From Fidelibacterota bacterium (GTDB taxonomy: Bacteria; Fidelibacterota; UBA2242), in the NCBI GenBank assembly GCA_023133185.1, contig JAGLWX010000064.1:1-5950 (forward strand): a DNA stretch of 5,950 bases, in the 5' to 3' direction. The position numbers were made by a program, and so were the translations under genes. Each line of letters starts with the position of its first letter. Positions within the stretch are counted from its first letter, which is position 1. Below the pieces are notes generated by a model, which was not told where the DNA came from, did no database searches, and saw nothing but the letters and a program-made list of their open reading frames with translations. Shown here piece by piece: positions 1 to 5,663 of this stretch.

Positions 1-38
1 TCTTTCAGACTATCAAAAATATCAAGAAATACATTCAT
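1..38 (-). CDS. 5' end of an unidentified leftward gene (partial)
   Basis: An ATG at 38-36 on the minus strand opens a frame that runs off the left edge; the twelve visible residues read MNVFLDIFDSLK. An AAGG Shine-Dalgarno sequence lies at 49-46, seven bases before the ATG, which is the main reason to call it a gene. It is divergent from the yjbQ-type gene at 175, so the ~136 bases between them probably hold promoters for both. Too little protein is visible to name a family. Confidence 0.45.
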   Translation of the reverse strand, partial: MNVFLDIFDSLK

Positions 39-174
39 AAAACTACCTTTGTAAACAGATCAACGGGATTCAGTGCTATTATTTCGCATGGGTGAATTTT
101 ACATCATGAGTCAGTGAAAATCAAAGACTTTCATCAGTATTATTGTTAACTTTTGAAAAAAGTGAGGATTAGTA
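39..174. promoter_or_regulatory. Divergent intergenic region with the yjbQ ribosome binding site
   Basis: This stretch separates two divergent gene starts. On the plus strand GAGG at 164-167 lies seven bases before the ATG at 175 and sets that start. A TATTAT at 138-143 is a fair -10 candidate, with GTGAAA at 114-119 as a weak -35 at 18-bp spacing. I see no strong inverted repeat here. The ribosome binding site is convincing; the promoter call is tentative. Confidence 0.35.
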
Positions 175-591
175 ATGGTTTTTGGCGATAAAATTACAGT
201 TCAGACAAAAGGATTTTCCGATATCAAAGATATCACCGGAAAAGTGCAGGCGATTGTCGATCAGTCCGGCTTAAAGAGCGGCATTGCTACGATCACAGCT
301 ATTGGCTCGACCGCCAGTGTCACAACAATCGAGTTCGAACCGGCGTTGGTTCAGGATATGCAGGAGCAGCTGGAAAAATTCGCGTCCCGCCACATGCATT
401 CCCATCACTCACAAACCTGGGGAGATGACAACGGCTTTTCTCATATCCGCGCCAGCTTCATGGGACCGGGAATTACTATTCCCTTTACTAATGGCAAATT
501 AGTTTTGGGAACCTGGCAGCAGATTGTGGTCATCGATCACGACAACAGACCTCGTCAGCGACAGGTATTCGTTCAGGTTATTGAGGAATGA
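175..591 (+). CDS. yjbQ: YjbQ/UPF0047 family protein (secondary thiamine-phosphate synthase type)
   Basis: An intact cytosolic protein of 138 residues, the usual length of the YjbQ (UPF0047, TIGR00149) family. Members form small trimeric beta-rich proteins; the E. coli member has weak thiamine-phosphate synthase activity and its true role is unsettled. Family marks visible: the His pair H77-H78 followed by acidic D84-D85 and N86, H90 of the SHIRASFMGP stretch, and the signature around residues 107-117 with GKLVLGTWQQI (W114, Q115), then D121/D123 and R125/R129 near the end. Start is set by GAGG seven bases upstream. It stands alone: a hairpin follows its stop and the next gene converges. A second, clearly different YjbQ homologue lies at the right edge of the window, so the genome has at least two. 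Family assignment is firm; enzymatic role is inferred. Confidence 0.88.
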   Translation: MVFGDKITVQTKGFSDIKDITGKVQAIVDQSGLKSGIATITAIGSTASVTTIEFEPALVQDMQEQLEKFASRHMHSHHSQTWGDDNGFSHIRASFMGPGITIPFTNGKLVLGTWQQIVVIDHDNRPRQRQVFVQVIEE

Positions 592-613
592 TTTTTTTTG
601 AATATTTAAACGC

Positions 614-637
614 GGGAGTTCAAAATCTTGAGCTCCC
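614..637. terminator. Strong hairpin between convergent yjbQ-type and phosphoesterase genes
   Basis: Arms 614-623 and 628-637 form ten pairs (one G-T wobble) around an AATC tetraloop, with GGGAG/CTCCC at the base. It lies 22 bases after the stop of the rightward yjbQ gene and just beyond the stop of the leftward phosphoesterase tail at 651. Neither side has a clean T-run directly after the stem: ACCAACATATTTA on plus, GCGTTTAAATATTC on minus. It probably acts as a bidirectional transcript end, but is not a textbook intrinsic terminator. Confidence 0.6.
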
Positions 638-650
638 ACCAACATATTTA

Positions 651-1588
651 TTACTGAAACTCGAGCATTACTACTTTCCCATCCATAGAGGTGGCAATCG
701 CCCAATCCAGCTGCTTTACCCAAATCTCTTTTACATTGGAAAATTGTCTGTTTATAGTAAATCCGGTCTGGGATATTGCGTCGTATCGCATGTATAGTCT
801 TTTTCTGTTATTGCCAAGCAAGCCCATGTTTCCAGCGTCTGAATTCCGGTTTGCCGTTCACGAAAAACAATAGAATCAGGGTAAACAGCCGCCAGAGTAT
901 AGCCACCTGCTTCCGCTCCTCCCTTTAATGTGGACCGGCTCATCACACCGGGAATGCCTTCGTATTTCGTCAGACAGCTCCGGTGTCCGTGACCATGCAG
1001 AATCGCCTGAATGTTATAGGGTTTCACGATAGATAAATATTCATACCAGTTACTCACGGAATTATCGATCGGATAGTGAGTCACCAAGAAAACCGGTTGA
1101 CGAGGATCTTTCATCTCATGCAGCGATTTTTCGAGCCAGCGTAAATCCTCCGGTGAAATATAGCCGTCTCCCATGCGCAGCAATGGTCCCTGATGAACTC
1201 CGATAAATCGGATTCCCTTATATTCAAAATTGAACCGGGAATCACCAAATAACTTCAGGAATTTTTGAGTGCCGGACGATGACCACTTGGTATCGTGATT
1301 TCCCGGTATGACATGATAGGAAACATCCAGCATTTCAAGAATCGTTTTAGCAGTATCCAGATAGCCATTTATATCCAGTTCCGTGATGTCACCGGAAACG
1401 ATGACGAAATCTATAGCGTTAAGCGAATTTACATCGGCAACTGCTGCTCTCAGATCTACCGCTCCTGATCTGCCGCCTACATGAGTATCCGTTAACCAGG
1501 CAAAATTGAACAACGGTTCTGGTCTTGCGTTCGTTAAATGAATTAAAATGAAAATCAGAAGGAAGATTTTTATATACTTTTTAATCAT
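651..1588 (-). pseudogene. Secreted calcineurin-like metallophosphoesterase, frameshifted near the C terminus
   Basis: The readable frame is 278 residues from the ATG at 1588-1586 to a TAA at 754-752. Residues 1-21 are a signal peptide (basic MIKK, hydrophobic core, cleavage probably after LTNA), so it acts outside the cytoplasm. The dimetal site is complete: D34 and H36 (TDTH), D67 (SGD), N97-H98-D99 (GNHD), H171 (THYP), H200 and H202 (HGHGH). A phosphomono- or diesterase is expected; substrate unknown. After TTQYPRPD near residue 276 the frame ends in LL-stop, but one base earlier in the TTT run the shifted frame continues from 761 to a TAA at 653-651 with 36 protein-like residues, including FSNVKEIWVKQLDWAIA and MDGKVVMLEFQ. 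These resemble parts of the PQQ/WD-like propeller that follows this phosphoesterase type in longer homologues. The catalytic domain may still be made; the tail is lost. A longer start at 1666 would place the signal peptide internally and is less likely. Confidence 0.75.
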
Positions 1589-1608
1589 GATTTCATGGAC
1601 TCTCCTTT
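1585..1608 (-). promoter_or_regulatory. Ribosome binding site with a three-codon ORF overlapping the phosphoesterase start
   Basis: On the minus strand AAAGGAGA (1608-1601) is a strong Shine-Dalgarno sequence. Five bases after its AGGAG (1606-1602) is an ATG (1596-1594) that encodes only M-K-S before TGA (1587-1585). That stop overlaps the phosphoesterase ATG (1588-1586) in an ATGA junction. The real start is thus 13 bases from the Shine-Dalgarno sequence, rather far, and may be reached by termination-reinitiation. Confidence 0.45.
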
Positions 1609-1779
1609 TTATAAATATGCAACCAATAGTAAGCAAATCCTTTAATAAGTACAAGAATGAATCCAAATTCCTTCAGTATGGTTCTTGCATATTGTACAAA
1701 TTGAGTTTATTTGACTTCACGAAAAACAGGATTAAAAATGAACTGTTCCGACGCATGTATCAGGGTATCTTATCGGTAA

Positions 1780-1992
1780 TATTCTTCTATTCAAAAAGAA
1801 ATGTACTGTGCATTAAAACAAGCAGTGAAAGAAAACAGACTGTTAATAATAAGTCCTTTCAAACAAACAGTAATGCGTCCTACAGAGAAAACTGCTATGA
1901 TTAGAAATCAGCTGATGATAGAATTGGCAGACGAGGTTTTTATTGCCTATGCATCGCCTGGCGGGAATCTTGATACTCATATCAGGGTTTAA
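1780..1992 (+). pseudogene. C-terminal fragment of a DprA/Smf-like Rossmann-fold protein
   Basis: An open frame after a TAA at 1777-1779 ends at TAA 1990-1992 and reads about 70 residues. From the ATG at 1801 it contains VKENRLLIISPF, then RPTEKTAMIRNQLMIELADE and VFIAYASPGGNLDT. In short DprA-like proteins the corresponding C-terminal part has the same order: a 'RLLLLSPF' strand, an 'RN-L---LAD' helix and a 'V-IAYA-PG' strand. DprA proteins bind single-stranded DNA and load RecA; the role of the short forms is less clear. The N-terminal half, including the nucleotide-binding-like GSR and GG motifs, is absent, all frames upstream carry stops, and the last residues (HIRV) diverge. No ribosome binding site precedes the ATG. 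I read it as a gene remnant, not an expressed protein; the family call rests on remembered motif order. Confidence 0.6.
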
Positions 1993-2017
1993 AAATAGTA
2001 ACAACAATTTTCTATAC

Positions 2018-2091
2018 TTGCCTTTTAGCGTTTCATTTCATACACTTGTTGGCATGAAATGAACGTCTTGAAATAAACACGAGAGGAACTC
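2018..2091 (+). promoter_or_regulatory. Promoter, operator-like repeats and ribosome binding site of the POT-like transporter
   Basis: TTGCCT (2018-2023) and TACACT (2041-2046) are separated by exactly 17 bases and form a reasonable sigma70-like promoter; transcription would begin near 2053. An inverted repeat brackets the -10: TTCATTTCA at 2032-2040 pairs with TGAAATGAA at 2055-2063, extended by two pairs with a one-base bulge, 14-base gap. The right arm is repeated directly as TGAAATAAAC at 2069-2078, 14 bases on. The layout suggests a repressor site, though an RNA hairpin is possible. GAGAGG at 2081-2086 lies five bases before the ATG at 2092. Confidence 0.5.
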
Positions 2092-3381
2092 ATGGAAAAA
2101 CGAAGCTCCTTCCCGCCGGTTTTTTGGGTTGCAAATGGCATAGAAGTATTGGAACGCTTTGCCTATTATGGCATCTATATGGGATTTGGTATCTATATGG
2201 AATACCTCGGATATACCAAAGGTCAATTAGGAATCATCCAGAGCCTGTTCCTGCTTTTCTCCTATACGGTTCCAATTATCTCCGGGACTTTTGCAGACCG
2301 ATTTGGTTTTAAAAAAGTCCTGATAATTTCATACTTAGCGTATCTGCCATCCATTTTATTACTGATATTGACCAAATCGTTTTCCGGAATCGCCCTTACT
2401 ATGCTGAGCATCGCCCTGGCTGCCGGAATTTTCAAGCCGCTTATATCCGGGACCGTCCGTGTTGTTACCGATAAAACTAATAAAACATTAGGTTTTGGTA
2501 TCTTCTATGCCATGGTTAATGTCGGCGCTTCCTTTGGACCGGTTATTGCCGGAAAACTCAGAGCAATTTCCTGGAATTATGCCTTCCTCGCTGCGGCTGT
2601 CAGCATCGGTTTCATGCTTTTAATCACTATCTTTTTCTACAAAGAACCAAAGCGGGAAATTGAAGGCATAACATTAAAGCAAAAATTTAAAGATATGGCA
2701 ATTGTTTTTTCCGATGTTAAATTCAGTCTGTTCCTAATTATTCTGGGAGTCTTTTTCTGGCTGCCTTTCTGGGCATTTTTCAATCTCATACCTGTATATA
2801 TTGACCGGAACATCGATACTGCACAGTTATATCTGAATCTGAAAAGCATTTTCGGAGCCGGATTCACCAGCATTTTTTCCCATACCGATGAAAAGGGCGT
2901 TTGGCGGATATTGGGCGAAACCGTTGCCCATACGGGATATATCATCATGTTCTGTCAGATATTTGTCTCTCGCTGGGCTGAAAAGTTCAGAGCGATGCCT
3001 ACATTTCTGCTCGGACTTTTTATGTCAGCAATCGGATTTATTGTATTAGGTATCGCTAAAATCAGCGCACCGGCATTGATTTTTCTGGGCATTTTTCTTT
3101 TTGCTATCGGAGAGATGATCTCTTCACCGCGTATTCAAGAGTACATCACCTGGATCGCACCCAAAGAAAAAGCCGGACTTTATATGGGAACAAATTTCCT
3201 GGCAACCGGTTTGGGCGGCGCTCTAAGCGGCGTGACTTACACGTCGCTCTATGGATACTTCCAAAATATCGCCCACCCCGAATACATCTGGTACAGTCTG
3301 GCGGCGCATTTCGTGATTGGGATTATTGTGATTTTTATATTTACGAAAATGTTGGGTGAGTTTAAAGAACTCGACGAGTAA
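2092..3381 (+). CDS. POT-like MFS transporter (proton-dependent peptide transporter family)
   Basis: An intact inner-membrane protein of 429 residues with about 12 membrane segments, shorter than most POT/PTR2 carriers (450-600). POT proteins import di- and tripeptides, or other small solutes, with protons. The coupling marks are present: the TM1 signature E18-x-x-E21-R22-F23-x-Y25-Y26-G27; the MFS loop 2-3 motif GTFADRFGFKK at 65-75; a TM4 stretch GIFKPLISG with the conserved lysine K115; and in the TM10 region GEMISSP with E341 followed by IAPKEKAGLYMG. TM7 lies near 213-236. Between TM7 and TM8 there is an extracytoplasmic loop (about 238-272) unlike the compact loops of standard members. 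The start has a good Shine-Dalgarno sequence. It is transcribed alone from its own promoter; the next gene on the right converges. Substrate cannot be told from sequence; family call is good because all three coupling positions match. Confidence 0.82.
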   Translation: MEKRSSFPPVFWVANGIEVLERFAYYGIYMGFGIYMEYLGYTKGQLGIIQSLFLLFSYTVPIISGTFADRFGFKKVLIISYLAYLPSILLLILTKSFSGIALTMLSIALAAGIFKPLISGTVRVVTDKTNKTLGFGIFYAMVNVGASFGPVIAGKLRAISWNYAFLAAAVSIGFMLLITIFFYKEPKREIEGITLKQKFKDMAIVFSDVKFSLFLIILGVFFWLPFWAFFNLIPVYIDRNIDTAQLYLNLKSIFGAGFTSIFSHTDEKGVWRILGETVAHTGYIIMFCQIFVSRWAEKFRAMPTFLLGLFMSAIGFIVLGIAKISAPALIFLGIFLFAIGEMISSPRIQEYITWIAPKEKAGLYMGTNFLATGLGGALSGVTYTSLYGYFQNIAHPEYIWYSLAAHFVIGIIVIFIFTKMLGEFKELDE

Positions 3382-3420
3382 TAAAGATACGATAATAAAC
3401 CCTCGAAAGGTTCAGGTACT

Positions 3421-3674
3421 TTAAAGTTCTTTTATAAAGCAGCGCCTCCGTTTATGCAGGCGCTTTTCAAAATGCTTCCACTGGGCTTGTATCCGGTTAT
3501 TAAGTTCAAGTTCAGGATTGGATTCGGCGTATTTGATTTTGGCGACTAGGAATTCAGATCATCTTTGATCAGCGCCGGCACCCAATAAGGATTGTTACGA
3601 TAGAGTTTTAATGGGAATCTAACGAATTTACGTAAATCTCTGCGGGATTTAACCTCGCGAATTTCAACAGCCAT
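3421..3674 (-). pseudogene. GNAT-like protein gene reduced to its two ends by an internal deletion
   Basis: The ATG at 3674-3672 follows GAGG (3683-3680) by five bases and opens a 42-codon frame: MAVEIREVKSRRDLRKF, then FPLKLYRNNPYWVPALIKDD and LNS, with TAG at 3548-3546. This is the typical N terminus of large (~370-400 residue) GNAT-like hypothetical proteins. From 3555 a different frame reads EFLVAKIKYAESNPELELNN, then RIQAQWKHFEKRLHKRRRCF and IKEL, to TAA at 3423-3421, matching the C terminus of the same family, with its W-K---E-R-HKRRR end. About 300 residues between them, including the acetyltransferase core, are gone and the junction is out of frame. The junction falls near a GAATTC at 3550-3555. 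The ends are well preserved, so the deletion may be recent. No functional product is expected, although a 42-residue peptide could still be translated. Confidence 0.78.
3441..3467 (+). terminator. Possible terminator for the POT-like gene
   Basis: AGCGCCT (3441-3447) and AGGCGCT (3458-3464) form a perfect seven-pair GC-rich stem with a ten-base loop, followed by TTTT (3464-3467). It lies about 60 bases after the transporter's stop on the same strand. The same bases encode the RLHKRRR part of the decayed GNAT-like gene on the other strand, so the hairpin may be coincidental. Confidence 0.4.
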
Positions 3675-3786
3675 ATTTACCTCGTTATTATATTGATTTT
3701 ATTTACATTCAAGCAATAGCGTTACGCACTTTAAATAATTTTCCATATTTTAAAATATAATTCGACAACATCTTTTCCAAATCATT
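3675..3786 (-). promoter_or_regulatory. Gap between the TSUP gene and the GNAT-like remnant
   Basis: This 112-base AT-rich gap follows the TSUP stop. Minus strand TTGCTT (3716-3711) and a perfect TATAAT (3692-3687) are 18 bases apart, but transcription from them would begin near 3680, inside the Shine-Dalgarno sequence of the GNAT remnant, so I doubt they drive it. A 14-bp AT-only palindrome, ATATTTTAAAATAT, lies at 3745-3758 and may mark the end of the TSUP transcript. Nothing else is evident. Confidence 0.25.
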
Positions 3787-4539
3787 TTAAAATAGTTTTA
3801 ATAACTTCACCGCCATCAACGCAATTGCCACTGCAAGCACATAACGAATTAATTTTTCGCCTCCTTTTACAGACGCTTTAGCACCCCACCATCCACCTAA
3901 AGCATTACCAAAAGCAAGACTGAGACCAAATCCCCAGTTCACATTGCCGGTAAGAGAAAAAACCAATAAAGATGGAATAGTATATATCATGATGATAAAG
4001 ACTTTATGCATATTGACATAAATTAGGCTGATTTTCAGGATATGATAAAGGGCTGCCATCAATAGAAATCCGACGCCAACCTGAATGAAACCACCGTAAA
4101 ACCCAATAAAGAAAAGCACAACATAAATCAGCCATCGATTCTTTGCGATTGAGGTTACATCCTGATAATTTTTTTTCATCTGTGGCAGGAACATGGAGAT
4201 AACAATTACGAGCATGATAATCGCTAATATCCGCTGGAACCATTCATCATTGATACGGACAGACGCCAGCGCCCCGATGACAGCTCCGGGCAAAGTAATG
4301 TAAGAAAATTTTAAACTCTCCTTGAACTGATGGACATTCTGCTTTCGAAAAGAGGTAACCGCAAACAGATTTTGGAGTAAAATACCAATCCGGTTGGTAC
4401 CATTGGCTATAGCGCTATCCAAACCTAAAAATATCAGTGTCGGAAGAGTTAAAGTCGAACCACCTCCGGCATTTACATTGATAAATCCGGCTATCGAACC
4501 TACAGCAAACAGTAAAACAAACTTCCACAGGTCTTCCAT
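3787..4539 (-). CDS. TauE/SafE family (TSUP) anion exporter
   Basis: An intact inner-membrane protein of 250 residues, the usual length for TSUP permeases, with about eight membrane segments in two related halves. The family moves sulfite, sulfoacetate and other organic or sulfur anions; the substrate here is unknown. Visible marks: the first-half motif AGFINVNAGGGSTLTLPTL (about 17-35), GTNRIGI at 47-53, the LPGAVIGA stretch at 83-90, and the second-half copy GFYGGFIQVGVGF (146-158) with N176 and K179 and a late G-rich segment GNALGGWWGA at 211-220. The short soluble stretch 121-135 separates the halves. The ATG at 4539 has only a weak upstream GGAAA, but the protein begins as expected for the family. 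It has its own promoter, and no sulfur-metabolism gene lies next to it to hint at the substrate. Confidence 0.87.
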   Translation of the reverse strand: MEDLWKFVLLFAVGSIAGFINVNAGGGSTLTLPTLIFLGLDSAIANGTNRIGILLQNLFAVTSFRKQNVHQFKESLKFSYITLPGAVIGALASVRINDEWFQRILAIIMLVIVISMFLPQMKKNYQDVTSIAKNRWLIYVVLFFIGFYGGFIQVGVGFLLMAALYHILKISLIYVNMHKVFIIMIYTIPSLLVFSLTGNVNWGFGLSLAFGNALGGWWGAKASVKGGEKLIRYVLAVAIALMAVKLLKLF

Positions 4540-4592
4540 AAAATCGAATAATTTCCATTGATTAGCGATTTAAACGAACAACTTGAAAGGCG

Positions 4593-4634
4593 AATATAGA
4601 ACATAAATCAACAAATCTCAAATTAAAATTTGAG
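4593..4634 (-). promoter_or_regulatory. Promoter of the TSUP gene with a palindrome over the -35
   Basis: On the minus strand TTGAGA (4621-4616) and TATATT (4598-4593) each match consensus at five of six positions with an exact 17-base spacer. Transcription would start near 4586, giving a leader of about 46 bases. A perfect palindrome, CTCAAATT-AA-AATTTGAG (4617-4634), covers the -35 and the bases upstream of it. A dimeric repressor or activator is a natural reading. Confidence 0.55.
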
Positions 4635-4670
4635 AACAGACCAATGAATATAAACCACATATATATTTAA

Positions 4671-4697
4671 ACAGAAAAGGGGCTACCACAGCCCCTT
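4671..4697 (-). terminator. Terminator of the initiator tRNA gene
   Basis: AAGGGGCT (4697-4690 read on minus) and AGCCCCTT (4684-4677) form an eight-pair stem with a five-base GTGGT loop, ending in TTTT then CTGTTT. It begins 15 bases after the tRNA 3' end. On the plus strand the stem is followed by ATATTTTT, so it could also stop transcription from the other side. Confidence 0.8.
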
Positions 4698-4711
4698 ATA
4701 TTTTTCATTAG

Positions 4712-4784
<73 letters not shown>

Positions 4785-4922
4785 ATCAATTGTAAATAGC
4801 AGAGCTAATTTCTGAAATTTTACGGTAAAGTACAAGCATCATTTTTTGCTGCTTTAAAATTATTTTCTCCCACTCAGGATAAGATTTGCTAACACTTGCC
4901 AAAGACGCTGCTTATAAAAACC

Positions 4923-5384
4923 CTATTCTCTAATATTACTCATGACTCTTTTAGTCAAAACCGGACAGGAAGCGTGCCGAATGATCTTTTCCGCCACCGA
5001 GCCAAAAATCATATGCCCCAAGCCGGTTCTGCCATGAGTAGCAACAACTATAAGGTTCACATCATTTTCATCGGCAATTTTTATTATCTCGGTAGAAGGA
5101 TCTCCGATGGCAACTATCCGATGGACTTTAATACCTGAACTTACTTCGTTTTTGGCAATATCTTCAAGACTCTTTTTGGAGTGGGCTTCTAAAGAATCCT
5201 GGTATTTTAGTACATCAAATACTAATGGATGCGGTGGAGAAGGGACCGAATGTATTGGAGGAACTATATTAACAAGGAAAAGTTCGGCGTGAAATGTTTT
5301 TGCCATCTCATCAGCTATTTTTAGCGCAGTAAGAGAATGTTCGCTAAAATCAATGGGACAAAGAATTTTCTTTAATGGAAACAT
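4923..5384 (-). CDS. Universal stress protein, UspA family, ATP-binding type
   Basis: A single-domain cytosolic protein of 153 residues, standard Usp length. The fold begins with LKKILCPIDFSEHS, with D12 as the conserved first-strand acid; IVAIGDPSTEII at 90-101 is the usual central segment; and THGRTGLGHMIFGSVAEKII (116-135) with SCPVL is the nucleotide-binding loop of the ATP-binding (MJ0577-like) group. The first glycine of the G-x2-G-x9-G-S pattern is alanine (A115), a mild deviation, while G118, G128 and S129 are kept. Start: the ATG at 5384 follows AGGAGG (5395-5390) by five bases, much better than the in-frame ATG at 5450 and in line with family length. Such proteins act under starvation or oxidative and energy stress. 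No partner gene lies beside it. Confidence 0.9.
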   Translation of the reverse strand: MFPLKKILCPIDFSEHSLTALKIADEMAKTFHAELFLVNIVPPIHSVPSPPHPLVFDVLKYQDSLEAHSKKSLEDIAKNEVSSGIKVHRIVAIGDPSTEIIKIADENDVNLIVVATHGRTGLGHMIFGSVAEKIIRHASCPVLTKRVMSNIRE

Positions 5385-5503
5385 AACCACCTCCTGCTTT
5401 GTTTGTTTTTCAATAATCAAAGGAGCAATTCGGTTTTCTAAGGCAATCAAATTTACATGAGTATCAAAATTGGTTTCCCCTAATATTCCAGAATCCTCAT
5501 TTC
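5385..5503 (-). other. In-frame open stretch ahead of the universal stress gene
   Basis: After a TGA at 5505-5503 the same frame as the Usp stays open for about 39 codons up to its ATG and reads protein-like text, for example NEDSGILGETNFDTHVNL and ALENRIAPLIIEKQ. An ATG occurs at 5450, but without a good ribosome binding site. I do not recognise the text. It may be a worn remnant of another gene, or chance. The rest of the gap to 5626 shows only AT-rich sequence. Confidence 0.25.
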
Positions 5504-5626
5504 AGAAAGCTGCTCCTATAATCAAAGTATTTAACATTTTAATTAAATGCAAGAACCGGCATATATTTATCGCTCTTTTTTGACATACTTGGTCACTTAG
5601 ATATTTGATTTTTGAGATAAATTAAT

Positions 5627-5653
5627 TGGTTTCAGAGCACAGCCCTGAAACCA
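5627..5653 (-). terminator. Hairpin terminator after the second yjbQ-type gene
   Basis: TGGTTTCAG (5653-5645 read on minus) and CTGAAACCA (5635-5627) form a perfect nine-pair stem around a nine-base loop, ten bases past the stop of the leftward yjbQ-type gene. It is followed by ATTAATTTA, which is T-rich but not a continuous T-run, so it is a plausible but imperfect intrinsic terminator. Confidence 0.6.
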
Positions 5654-5663
5654 GACTTCAAAC

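Noticed and set aside
1548..1904. A 118-codon plus-strand frame across the phosphoesterase start and the gap behind it
   Set aside because: It overlaps the signal peptide and ribosome binding site of the phosphoesterase on the other strand, has low-complexity K/N/S-rich composition, no ribosome binding site and no recognisable motif; the DprA-like remnant lies in a different frame.
1970..1980. TTGATACTCAT shared with the minus strand at 5467-5457
   Set aside because: An 11-base match in AT-rich DNA with unrelated flanks; too short to call a repeat or recombination site.
3687..3716. Near-consensus promoter (TTGCTT, 18 bases, TATAAT) on the minus strand
   Set aside because: The start site would fall inside the Shine-Dalgarno sequence of the GNAT-like remnant, leaving no usable leader. 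Probably AT-rich chance.
3745..3758. ATATTTTAAAATAT palindrome as an operator or origin element
   Set aside because: A single AT-only palindrome in an AT-rich gap; no repeats or DnaA-like boxes nearby.
5580..5585. A perfect TTGACA on the plus strand
   Set aside because: No acceptable -10 lies 16-18 bases on, and the sequence beyond is the 3' end of a gene on the opposite strand.
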